NCBI GenBank assembly: GCA_900316355.1
Contig: ONCQ01000012.1
Coordinates: 1 to 61,231 of the forward strand
Direction: 5' to 3'
DNA length: 61,231 nt
Source of the DNA: an uncultured Prevotellaceae bacterium
Lineage (GTDB): Bacteria; Bacteroidota; Bacteroidia; Bacteroidales; Bacteroidaceae
Below, in pieces: positions 45,056 to 53,127 of the stretch. The position numbers and the translations under genes are program-made. Position 1 is the stretch's first letter; each line of letters starts with the position of its first letter. The notes under the pieces were generated by a model. That model had not been told where the DNA came from, did not search any database, and saw only the letters and a list, made by a program, of their open reading frames with translations.

Positions 45056-46504
45056 ATGGGCGGCTTTTTTGGAACAATAGCAACACGACCGGTCATCACA
45101 GACCTCTTCTACGGCACGGACTACAACAGTCACCTTGGCACCAAGCGCGGCGGTCTTGCTACCTACTCAGAAGAGAAGGGTTTCTTCCGCAGTATCCACA
45201 ACCTCGAAAGCAACTATTTCCGTTCGCGCTTCGAGAAGGAGCTGACGCGCTTCGAGGGCAACAGCGGTATTGGCATCATCTCCGACACCGACCCGCAGCC
45301 CATCATGGTCAACTCGCATCTGGGCAAGATGGCCGTGGTCACTGTCGGCAAGATCAATAATATTGATGAGCTCACGCGTGAGCTGTTGGACAGCGGCGAC
45401 CACTTCTCCGAGATGTCGAGCGGCAAGACCAATCCCACAGAGCTCATCACGCTGCTCATCGCCCGCGGCAAGACATTTGTTGATGGCATCGAGAATGTGT
45501 ATAAGAAGGTGAAGGGCTCCTGTTCCATGCTCATCCTCACCGAGAGCGGCATCATCGCTGCCCGCGACCGACTGGGCCGCACGCCCATCATCGTGGGTAA
45601 GAAGGAGGGTGCATGGGCTGTGACGAGCGAGAGCAGCAGCTTCCCCAATCTGGAATTCGAGATAGTACATTATGTGGGTCCCGGCGAGATTATCCGCCTT
45701 ACTGCCGACGGCATCGAGCAGCTGCGCAAACCTGAAGAAGAGATGCAGGTGTGCTCTTTCCTGTGGGTCTATTACGGTTTCCCAACCTCGAACTACGAGG
45801 GTCGTAATGTGGAGGCGATGCGCCACACCTGCGGTGTGCTCATGGGTAAGGACGATCCCACGGAGGTGGACATCGTCAGCGGCATTCCCGACTCCGGCGT
45901 AGGCATGGCCACCGGCTATGCCGAGGGCATCGGCAAGCCCTATCGTCGTGCCGTCTCGAAATATACGCCCACGTGGCCGCGCTCCTTCATGCCGGGCAAC
46001 CAGCTGACGCGCAACCTCGTGGCCAAGATGAAGCTCATCCCCAACCGCGATGCCCTCAATGGCAACCGCTGCCTCTTCTGCGACGACAGCATCGTGCGCG
46101 GCACACAGCTGCGCGACAATGTCAAGGGACTCTTCGAACTCGGTGCCAAGGAGGTGCACATGCGCATCGCCTGTCCGCCGCTCATCTACGGTTGCCCCTT
46201 CATCAACTTTTCGGCATCGAAGAGCGACATGGAGCTGCTCACGCGACAGGTGATTCACGAACTGGAGGACGACCTCGACAAGACGCCCGGCGGCATCGGC
46301 GGCGAGGCTTCCACGCCCAACGAGATTCTGCAGGAGTATGCCAAGTCGGACTCGCCCAAATATAAAGCAATGGTGGAGGAGATGGGGCGCCGCTTAGGCC
46401 TCACGTCTTTGCAGTTCAATACGCTGGAGATTCTCGTCAAGGCCATCGGCCTGCCCAAGTGCAAGATCTGCACACACTGCTTCGACGGTAGCAGCTATTG
46501 CTGA
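45056..46504 (+). CDS. PurF-like amidophosphoribosyltransferase homologue lacking the glutaminase cysteine
   Basis: 482 residues. The N-terminal Ntn-type glutaminase domain and C-terminal phosphoribosyltransferase domain are in PurF order. The protein starts MGGFFGTIA where active PurF has Cys directly after Met, so the nucleophile that hydrolyses glutamine is Gly here. The PRPP loop CLFCDDSIVRGTQ (Asp343-Asp344) is intact, and a C-terminal Cys pair (CKICTHC) is present. It could use free ammonia, work on another acceptor, or be regulatory. A similar 'MGGFFG' start is, as far as I know, common to a Bacteroidales group of this family, so it is not a local mutation. It is probably co-transcribed with SulP. 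Confidence 0.85.
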   Translation: MGGFFGTIATRPVITDLFYGTDYNSHLGTKRGGLATYSEEKGFFRSIHNLESNYFRSRFEKELTRFEGNSGIGIISDTDPQPIMVNSHLGKMAVVTVGKINNIDELTRELLDSGDHFSEMSSGKTNPTELITLLIARGKTFVDGIENVYKKVKGSCSMLILTESGIIAARDRLGRTPIIVGKKEGAWAVTSESSSFPNLEFEIVHYVGPGEIIRLTADGIEQLRKPEEEMQVCSFLWVYYGFPTSNYEGRNVEAMRHTCGVLMGKDDPTEVDIVSGIPDSGVGMATGYAEGIGKPYRRAVSKYTPTWPRSFMPGNQLTRNLVAKMKLIPNRDALNGNRCLFCDDSIVRGTQLRDNVKGLFELGAKEVHMRIACPPLIYGCPFINFSASKSDMELLTRQVIHELEDDLDKTPGGIGGEASTPNEILQEYAKSDSPKYKAMVEEMGRRLGLTSLQFNTLEILVKAIGLPKCKICTHCFDGSSYC

Positions 46505-46510
46505 TAGCGT

Positions 46511-48538
46511 TCACCATTTCAGCCTGAGCAGCAACTGCACATCCGGTTTCCAGGATGCGTTGATGCGCAGGACACCGGAAGATATCTCACTACGGTCGGC
46601 GTAATGCGTTACGCCGACTTTTGTTTGCACCTCACATCGCTTGTTGGGAGTACGCAGGCGGAGGGTGGCTGCGAGGCGCTGGCCCTTGCCGTAGAGCTGT
46701 GCCATGCCGAAGGTCTGGAAGAGCGAGGGCTCGTAGAGATACAGGCGGCTGTTGTAGTCGGCGGTGTGGAACCACACGAACATGAGCGCCGCCCGCAGGC
46801 GTTCACTGGCATCGGTGTAGCTGATTTGCGGCGCGAGGGCGAAGCCGTTGGAGGAACTTTGCATCTCTGCGGTGCGCGCCGCATCGGGCTCATGATATCG
46901 ATGCAAGAAGGCGGAGAGGGCGGCGTGCCAGTGCTGGTTGATGTCGTGGACATAGGTGGCGCGCAGCTGGTGGCTGTAGTGCCGACGGTCGCTTGTCTCC
47001 TTGCTCTTGACGCGATAGCGCAGGCGCAACTGGTAGTGCTGGCGGGGTTGCCACGTGGCCTGCGTGATACCTTCCCATCCCCATGAATAGCGGGTCATGG
47101 TGTAGCGTGGCCATGGTGAGTAGAAAATATCAAAGAGCGCCTGCAGGGTAAAGGGCCCGAGGCGGCTGGCATCGAGCTGCAGTGTGAGGCCGCTCTCATT
47201 CTGCACCTGGCTGTTCTCGCCGATGGCAGAGGCGTGGGGCGAATAGTAGTTCTTGGAATAGTAGCGTTGGATGGCCGCCAGCTGTGTGTTGGCATCGAAG
47301 CGCCAGGCCGCTTTGTTCAGCGTGGCCCAACCGCCGCCGCGGCTGTCGAAGCTGTGCGCAGTCTCACCGCGCAGCAGCAGGCGTCCCCGCTGGTAGCCAT
47401 AGTCAGCGGACACGGCTCCGAAGAGATAGCCCTCGGGATAGATGTGGCGGTAGAGGGTGGTGTTCTGAAGAAACTGATGGTCGTAGTACTGAAACATCCC
47501 AGTGACACCGGCGTGCCATCCGTTGTGCTGCCATTGGGCGTGTAGGGCTGTCGTCTGGCTTTGCAGCGTATGGCGGTGGCTCCATTCGCTGTCCGTGCGA
47601 TGTAGTCCAGTGGTGCTGATGCTGCTGACGCTGTTGTCCTTGTTCACGGTGGCATCCAGCGCGCGGATGGAGTAGAAAGCGGTGAGTTGCCACTGCTGCC
47701 CTAACGACAGCGTTGCAGCCACCCCTCGCATAAAATGGACTTCGTCTGTTGAGCGATGAGGCCGTATGCCTTCTGGTGTGCGCCACAGACTCGTGGACGC
47801 CTTGCCGAACTGCAGGCTGTTGTTGATGACAAGTCCCTCGCCGAAGCCCGCCTTGAAATCGCCCACGAGCAGCTGTTTGATGATGCCAATGTTCTTCAGC
47901 ATGACATGGCCGCCGTAGCTGTCCCAGAAGGGTGAGCGATGGGTGAAGAGCTCTTCGCCGGCATCTTTCTCCAGGCGCAGGCTGGCATCAAGCCTGCGCC
48001 CCTGCTGCCAGAAGTAGCGCAGCTGGTGCGCGATGCCTTGAGCCCAAGGCCAGCCGTCACGTTGGTAGCAGGGGATGTCGAATCGTGTGGAGAGCTCCTG
48101 CTTGGCGCCTTTCCATTGATTTGTGGTGAGTTGAGCGGGAACGGGAGCCGCGAACACGAAAAGTTTCAGCCATTCGCGCTCGCGCTCGCCGAGGGCCACG
48201 ATGAGAATCAGCTCTCCCAAAGAGCGCATGGGGCCGTACAGAGCCTTGTAGTCGGCGATGGCGTCCACGGCCTTCTCACTTAGAAAAGGCAGTTGCAATA
48301 AGTCTTCGCTCTCAGCGGTGTTGATGTTGATGGGGTGTTCGTGGAGCTCGTTCAGCAGTTCCAATAGTTCCTGCCATTGCTCGCCCTCGCCAAAGGCATA
48401 TTCCTCGGTCATCTCTTGCATGAACTCCTCCCATGAGATTCGTTCCTGTGCCACGGCGTGGAAGGCCGTCGCCAGAAGGAGTGCAAAGAGAAATGTCAGG
48501 CGACGCAGGATGGAGATATGGTGCTCAGCCTTGCTCAT
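46511..48538 (-). CDS. Helix-hairpin-helix protein with outer-membrane-barrel-like body
   Basis: 675 residues. Signal peptide (LTFLFALLLATAFHAVAQ, residues 12-30); a ComEA-like HhH region (ININTAESEDLLQLPFLSEKAVDAI, about 70-140); then ~500 residues of alternating polar/aromatic beta strands ending in a terminal strand (VQLLLRLKW), like an outer-membrane barrel. The function is unknown; the family is annotated only by the HhH motif. The start codon shares one base with the stop of the thioesterase gene upstream (TAATG), so the two are coupled. Confidence 0.75.
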   Translation of the reverse strand: MSKAEHHISILRRLTFLFALLLATAFHAVAQERISWEEFMQEMTEEYAFGEGEQWQELLELLNELHEHPININTAESEDLLQLPFLSEKAVDAIADYKALYGPMRSLGELILIVALGEREREWLKLFVFAAPVPAQLTTNQWKGAKQELSTRFDIPCYQRDGWPWAQGIAHQLRYFWQQGRRLDASLRLEKDAGEELFTHRSPFWDSYGGHVMLKNIGIIKQLLVGDFKAGFGEGLVINNSLQFGKASTSLWRTPEGIRPHRSTDEVHFMRGVAATLSLGQQWQLTAFYSIRALDATVNKDNSVSSISTTGLHRTDSEWSHRHTLQSQTTALHAQWQHNGWHAGVTGMFQYYDHQFLQNTTLYRHIYPEGYLFGAVSADYGYQRGRLLLRGETAHSFDSRGGGWATLNKAAWRFDANTQLAAIQRYYSKNYYSPHASAIGENSQVQNESGLTLQLDASRLGPFTLQALFDIFYSPWPRYTMTRYSWGWEGITQATWQPRQHYQLRLRYRVKSKETSDRRHYSHQLRATYVHDINQHWHAALSAFLHRYHEPDAARTAEMQSSSNGFALAPQISYTDASERLRAALMFVWFHTADYNSRLYLYEPSLFQTFGMAQLYGKGQRLAATLRLRTPNKRCEVQTKVGVTHYADRSEISSGVLRINASWKPDVQLLLRLKW

Positions 48539-48948
48539 TACTGAGCCGGGTTAAGCACTTTGGCAAAAGCCTCGTCGTAAGGTGAGGTGCGCGCCAGTTG
48601 TCCTTGGTAGAGACACACGAGGGTGATATCACCGCGGAAGGCCAGTTGCATGTCAGCCTGGCGGTAGATGGCCTGATGAAACACCCATTTCACTCCCTCT
48701 TTCTCCAATCCCATACGAGATACAAAGCTGTCGTCGCAGCGCAGAGGCGTCTTGAAATCCAACTTCATGCGCGCCACGACGGCGTCATAGCCTTGTTCAT
48801 GGAGCTGTGCGAAGCTCACGCCAATGGAGCGCAGGAACAGGTGACGCGTGTGTTCAGCGTAATGAAGATAATTGGCATTGTTGACGATGCCTTCGATGTC
48901 GCACTCGTAGTCGCGCACTTCCATCGTTGTCTCGAAGATGTATTCCAT
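48538..48948 (-). CDS. Hotdog-fold acyl-CoA thioesterase (4HBT family)
   Basis: 136 residues. The active-site block YECDIEGIVNNANYLHYAEHTRH has the conserved Asp-x-x-Gly-x-Val-x-(N)-x-x-Y pattern of YbgC/4-hydroxybenzoyl-CoA thioesterases. It is cytoplasmic and hydrolyses short acyl-CoA or acyl-ACP. It is the first gene of a two-gene unit with the HhH protein. Confidence 0.88.
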   Translation of the reverse strand: MEYIFETTMEVRDYECDIEGIVNNANYLHYAEHTRHLFLRSIGVSFAQLHEQGYDAVVARMKLDFKTPLRCDDSFVSRMGLEKEGVKWVFHQAIYRQADMQLAFRGDITLVCLYQGQLARTSPYDEAFAKVLNPAQ

Positions 48949-48964
48949 TGCGTTTGGAAATAAG

Positions 48965-48992
48965 GTTTATAGTTTATAGTTTATAGTTTATG
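48965..48992 (+). repeat. Heptanucleotide array (GTTTATA)n in the thioesterase leader
   Basis: GTTTATA three times, then GTTTATG, 16 bp upstream of the thioesterase start (minus strand). Confidence 0.85.
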
Positions 48993-49008
48993 GTTGGGGA
49001 TGACAGTG

Positions 49009-49016
49009 CAAAGTTA
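49009..49016 (-). promoter_or_regulatory. -7 box (TAACTTTG) of the thioesterase-HhH unit
   Basis: A minus-strand TAnnTTTG match 61 bp before the start; the heptanucleotide array lies in the leader. Confidence 0.6.
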
Positions 49017-49025
49017 CGTTGAAAA

Positions 49026-49053
49026 GTTGGAAATTGAAAATTGAAAGTTGAAA
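49026..49053 (+). repeat. Heptanucleotide array (RTTGAAA)x4 between divergent genes
   Basis: GTTGGAA, ATTGAAA, ATTGAAA, GTTGAAA in the -33 region of the thioesterase promoter. Confidence 0.75.
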
Positions 49054-49122
49054 AAGCTATAAAAATATGCCGCAAAATGTAAAATCTTCCTGCATGAAAC
49101 GCTAAACATTAAACAAAATCAT

Positions 49123-49130
49123 TAACTTTG
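49123..49130 (+). promoter_or_regulatory. -7 box (TAACTTTG) of the ATPase-DUF4435 pair
   Basis: A TAnnTTTG match 28 bp before the ATG at 49158. An in-frame TTG at 49128 lies inside this box and is therefore not the start. Confidence 0.65.
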
Positions 49131-49157
49131 TCGGCGATAAACAACTGTCAACGTGAT

Positions 49158-49976
49158 ATGACTGGAAATTACATCTCTCGCATCGAAATAGACTCCCTCT
49201 GGCGGGGCATACGCCATATCGTGTGGAACCTGCAGCCGGGAGTGAATGTGCTCAGCGGCATCAATGGGGTGGGGAAGAGCACCATCCTGCGCAAGACCAT
49301 CCGCCGCCTCACGCAGGGTAAGGAGGAACTGGAGCGCGACTACAACTCGCTTGGCGTGCATCTCACCTTCTCTCCGGAGGAGGCTGACTGTGTGCGCTTT
49401 GATGTCATCCGCGGCGTGGATCGTCCGCTGGTGAGCGCCGACATCCTGAATAAAGTCGTTGACGCGCGCCTCACCACCGAACTCGACTGGCAGCTCTATC
49501 AGCTGCAGCGCCGCTATCTGGACTATCAGGTGAACCAGAGCAACCGCATCGTGGCGCTGTTCACGGCCGCAGATCCGGAAGCACAGCAGAAGGCAGCGGC
49601 CATAGCCAGTGAGAAGAACCACTTCCAAGACTTGGTGGACGAGCTCTTCCTGGCTACAGGGAAGCGTATCGATCGCAGCAGCAATGAGATATTCTTCCAT
49701 CAGATGGATGAGCGGCTGACACCCTATCTGCTCTCGTCGGGCGAGAAGCAGATGCTCATCATCCTGCTCACCGTGCTGGTGGAGAACCGCGAGCCGTATG
49801 TGTTGCTGATGGACGAGCCGGAGGTGAGCCTGCATGTGGAGTGGCAGCAGCGTCTGCTGGAACTCATCATGGACCTGAACCCCAATGTGCAAATCATTCT
49901 TTCCACCCATTCGCCTGCCGTCATCATGAGCGGGTGGACTGATAGGGTGACGGATGTGGAGGATATTATAGTTTAG
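49158..49976 (+). CDS. AAA family ATPase (OLD/ABC-type), partner of a DUF4435 protein
   Basis: 272 residues. Walker A SGINGVGKST (Lys40), signature LSSGEKQM, Walker B VLLMDEPEVSLH (Asp219-Glu220) and switch His in STHSPAVI: a compact SMC/ABC-like ATPase with only a short helical insert (about 80-160) in place of long coiled coils. The next gene encodes a DUF4435 protein with TOPRIM-like acidic residues. An ATPase plus a TOPRIM/DUF4435 partner is the layout of OLD-type and PARIS (AriA/AriB) defence modules, though this pair also looks like a regular chromosomal gene pair in Bacteroidales. The stop codon TAG lies in the first unit of a heptanucleotide array. Confidence 0.85.
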   Translation: MTGNYISRIEIDSLWRGIRHIVWNLQPGVNVLSGINGVGKSTILRKTIRRLTQGKEELERDYNSLGVHLTFSPEEADCVRFDVIRGVDRPLVSADILNKVVDARLTTELDWQLYQLQRRYLDYQVNQSNRIVALFTAADPEAQQKAAAIASEKNHFQDLVDELFLATGKRIDRSSNEIFFHQMDERLTPYLLSSGEKQMLIILLTVLVENREPYVLLMDEPEVSLHVEWQQRLLELIMDLNPNVQIILSTHSPAVIMSGWTDRVTDVEDIIV

Positions 49977-50012
49977 AGTTTAAAGTTTAAAGTTTATAGT
50001 TGAGAGTTGAGC
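49971..50012 (+). repeat. Heptanucleotide array spanning stop and start codons of the ATPase-DUF4435 pair
   Basis: Six exact 7-bp units: GTTTAGA, GTTTAAA, GTTTAAA, GTTTATA, GTTGAGA, GTTGAGC. The ATPase stop TAG (49974-49976) is in unit 1 and the TTG start of the next gene (50007-50009) in unit 6. Confidence 0.9.
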
Positions 50013-51035
50013 AAGCGTTTAACACAGAATCTCAATTCGGCCTACTTTGAAGCGGCCAACCGCCTGCGCCCGTCGCGGGCGCGCCGGCGCATTGTGGCTT
50101 ACGTGGAGAGCTTCGATGATGTGGCCTTTTGGCGCACGATTCTTGATGAGTATGAGGATGACACCCGCTACTTTGAGATAAAGCTGCCCTCGCGCAACAA
50201 CCTGGGTAAGGGTAAGCGCCAGGCGCTCATGAACCTCCTTCATGCTGACCAGCTGGGAGGTGCAATGATAGCCTGTGTAGATGCTGACTACGACTACTTG
50301 CTGCAGGATACCTCCGAGGAGAGCCGCTTCATCAACCACTCGCCCTACGTCATCCACACCTTCGTCTATGCCATCGAGAGCTACCAGTGCTGGGCTCCTT
50401 CGCTACACCGTGCGGTTGTCACCGCTACCCTCAACGACCGTGCGATTCTCAACTACGAGGAGTTCCTGCGGACTTACAGCGAGATTATCTGGCCGCTCTT
50501 TGTGTGGAACATCTGGTGCTACCGCCACGGCAAGTATGCGCATTTCACGATGATGGACTTCTGTGGCTTCGTGGCGTTCCGCAATATTAATACGCATCAC
50601 CCCGAGGAATCGCTGGCGCAGCTGCGACGACGCGTGAATCAGAAGGTGGCGTGGCTGCAGCGCCGTTTTCCAGAGGGTAAGAAGGATTATGCCACCCTGC
50701 GCACGGAACTACAGGAGCAGTTGGGCCTCACCCCTGACACCACCTATTTATATATACAGGGCCACACACTGTTCGACAATGTCGTGCTCCCACTACTCGA
50801 ACCCATCTGCGCCTTCTTGCGCAAGGAACGCGAGCGCGAGATCAAGACTCTGGCGATGCACGCCAAACAGCGTCAGTGTGAGCTCTCTGGCTATCAGCAC
50901 AGCGTGATGCCCATCGACATTGTCCTGAAGAAGAGCACAGCCTTCCATGATGCTCCGCAGATGCAGAAGGTTAGGGCGCGCATCGAAGCGTTGTTGAATG
51001 AGAATGAATCAAAAATACAACCACAACGAGAATGA
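50007..51035 (+). CDS. DUF4435 protein with TOPRIM-like acidic motifs
   Basis: 342 residues from a TTG start. No ATG or GTG occurs in frame before conserved-looking sequence (SKRLTQNLNSAYFEAANRLRPSRARRRIVAYVES), and the next Met is past residue 75, inside the domain. Acidic residues fit a TOPRIM fold: Glu34 in VAYVESFDDV and Asp92/Asp94 in ACVDADYDY. C-terminal residues 230-330 are basic and helical. It may be a nuclease acting with the ATPase encoded 30 bp upstream; in PARIS the DUF4435 partner (AriB) is the effector. The 3' end overlaps the PL11 gene by 4 bp (ATGA). Confidence 0.8.
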   Translation: MSKRLTQNLNSAYFEAANRLRPSRARRRIVAYVESFDDVAFWRTILDEYEDDTRYFEIKLPSRNNLGKGKRQALMNLLHADQLGGAMIACVDADYDYLLQDTSEESRFINHSPYVIHTFVYAIESYQCWAPSLHRAVVTATLNDRAILNYEEFLRTYSEIIWPLFVWNIWCYRHGKYAHFTMMDFCGFVAFRNINTHHPEESLAQLRRRVNQKVAWLQRRFPEGKKDYATLRTELQEQLGLTPDTTYLYIQGHTLFDNVVLPLLEPICAFLRKEREREIKTLAMHAKQRQCELSGYQHSVMPIDIVLKKSTAFHDAPQMQKVRARIEALLNENESKIQPQRE

Positions 51036-53086
51036 CGACGAAGTTACCATTTATCTCTTTACTGTTTGTTATTTCCACAACAGTGTCAGCCCAGACGGCC
51101 TACAACTATGCGCGCTTAAAGGGAGAACGCTTAGACCGTGGCGTAGTAGCCTTCCGCACCAGTGGCGACAGTGTCTGCATCCAGTGGCGCTACCTGCCCA
51201 CCGACCCGCAGGATATCACCTTCGATGTCCTTCGCGACGGGAAGGTCATAGGTCATACCTCCGCTACTGCCGCCACCTTTTTCATGGACGCTAATCCCGC
51301 TGCATCTGCTACTGTCTATGAGGTGAAACCTTCTCGCTCGACGTCCCTCAATCTCCCATCCTCCACAGGAACATGGACACTTCCGGCCAATGCCCCCATC
51401 GGCTATCTTGATATACCCCTGACTCCCCCTGTTGCTGCCTCCGAGGGTTCTGCCGCTGCTCCCGAAGGTTCTCATAGGGGCGTAAGCTACAACGCCAACG
51501 ACGCCACTATGGCTGACCTCGACGGCGACGGCCAGATGGAGATTATCCTGAAATGGGACCCGTCTAACAGCCGCGACAACAGCCAGAGCGGCATCACCTC
51601 GCCCACTATCCTTGAAGCCTTGCGCCTCGACGGCACCTCGATGTGGCGCGTCAACCTCGGTCCTAACATCCGCAGTGGTGCCCACTATACCCCCTTCATT
51701 GTTGCTGACCTTGATGGCGATGGCTGCGCTGAGCTCCTCGTGCGCACTTCCGACGGTACCATTGACGGCACCGGAGCTGTTCTTGGTGACCCCGCTGCCA
51801 ATCATGTCCGTCAGCCTGACACACTTGCCTATCAGGCCAATGGCAACCCTCGCGAGCAGTTCCGAGGCCCAGGCTGGCCCAACAAGATGGATCGTAAGGC
51901 AGCCCGTGGCGGCTTTGTGTATAAGGGGCCGGAGTGGGTCACCTGCTTCGATGGCAAGACGGGTCGTGCTCTTAGCACCGTTGACTATATCCCTGCACGC
52001 GGCAATCTGCGCGACTGGGGCGACAACTATGCCAACCGCAGCGACCGCTTCCTGGCAGGTTGCGCTTATCTCGATGGCGAGCATCTCAGTGCTCTCTTCT
52101 GCCGTGGCTACTACACCCGCACGGGCATCGCTGCCTACGACTTCGACGGCAAAGGCCTCAGCGTGCGCTGGGTTTTCGATACCAACGCCCCCGAATGGCG
52201 CAGCTATGCCGGTCAGGGCAACCACAACCTTCGCATTGGCGATGTCGATGGCGACGGCTGTGATGAGATTACCTATGGCTCCATGGCAGTCGATCATGAT
52301 GGCCGCGGCCTTTACAATACCGGCTTCGGCCACGGTGATGCGATGCATCTCACTGCTTTTAGCTTAGATGCAGGTATTCAACTCTGGGACTGCCACGAGA
52401 ATAAACGCGACGGCAGCGACTTCCGCGATGCCCGCACGGGTAAGGTGCTCTTCCAGATTCTCTCGAACAAGGACGTGGGCCGTTGCATGGCAGCCGACAT
52501 AGACCCTAATAACCCAGGCCTCGAGATGTGGTCGTCAGCCTCTGGCGGCGTATGCAATGTCCGCGGTGAGGTCATCGACAGCACCGCTCGCATCCCCATC
52601 AACTTCGGCATCTGGTGGGATGGCGACCTGCTGCGGGAGTTCTTGGACCACGAGGCAGTGAGCAAGTACAGGAAGACCCCCTCCCCGCTCCCCCTAAAGG
52701 GGGAGGGTAGTCACTTTCCGAAAAGTGAGGATTCCCTTACTGGCACAGCTTTTGATTTCACAGGTTCCCGCTCCACCACGACGCTTGCCCGTTTCTCCGA
52801 CTGCTCCTTCAACAACGGCACTAAGTCCAATCCGGCGCTCTGTGCTGACGTCCTTGGCGACTGGCGCGAAGAGGTGCTGACGCGCACGAAAGATAACCGC
52901 CACCTGCGCCTCTACATCACGCCCATCCCAACAAAGTACCGTTTCCATACATTCCTCTCCGACCCTGTTTATCGCCATTCACTGGTGATGCAGAACGTGG
53001 GTTACAACCAACCCACCAACGTAGGCTTCTTCTTCGGTGCTGACCTCGAAGGCAGCGGCCGCCTCTTCCGCGGCTGGCAATTCTGA
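51032..53086 (+). CDS. PL11 rhamnogalacturonan lyase
   Basis: 684 residues. Signal peptide (MTTKLPFISLLFVISTTVSA), FnIII-like N-terminal domain, and a propeller with calcium loops DLDGDGQME, DLDGDGCAE, DVDGDGCDE and the GHGDAMHLTAF block. It cleaves RG-I pectin. An in-frame insertion TPSPLPLKGEGSHFPKSE (about residues 548-566), encoded by a C/G palindrome, sits in a surface region before ...RSTTTLARFSD. It overlaps the DUF4435 gene by 4 bp, which is unexpected for genes of such different roles. Confidence 0.92.
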   Translation: MTTKLPFISLLFVISTTVSAQTAYNYARLKGERLDRGVVAFRTSGDSVCIQWRYLPTDPQDITFDVLRDGKVIGHTSATAATFFMDANPAASATVYEVKPSRSTSLNLPSSTGTWTLPANAPIGYLDIPLTPPVAASEGSAAAPEGSHRGVSYNANDATMADLDGDGQMEIILKWDPSNSRDNSQSGITSPTILEALRLDGTSMWRVNLGPNIRSGAHYTPFIVADLDGDGCAELLVRTSDGTIDGTGAVLGDPAANHVRQPDTLAYQANGNPREQFRGPGWPNKMDRKAARGGFVYKGPEWVTCFDGKTGRALSTVDYIPARGNLRDWGDNYANRSDRFLAGCAYLDGEHLSALFCRGYYTRTGIAAYDFDGKGLSVRWVFDTNAPEWRSYAGQGNHNLRIGDVDGDGCDEITYGSMAVDHDGRGLYNTGFGHGDAMHLTAFSLDAGIQLWDCHENKRDGSDFRDARTGKVLFQILSNKDVGRCMAADIDPNNPGLEMWSSASGGVCNVRGEVIDSTARIPINFGIWWDGDLLREFLDHEAVSKYRKTPSPLPLKGEGSHFPKSEDSLTGTAFDFTGSRSTTTLARFSDCSFNNGTKSNPALCADVLGDWREEVLTRTKDNRHLRLYITPIPTKYRFHTFLSDPVYRHSLVMQNVGYNQPTNVGFFFGADLEGSGRLFRGWQF
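52676..52711. repeat. C/G-rich palindromic element inserted in frame in the PL11 gene
   Basis: A GACCCCCTCCCCG arm followed by CTCCCCC-taaa-GGGGGAG (52688-52705). It is closest to the copy at 15.7 kb. Confidence 0.8.
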
Positions 53087-53127
53087 CAGGACTATTGTTA
53101 ATCATGTACTCACGAAAAGAACGCCCC

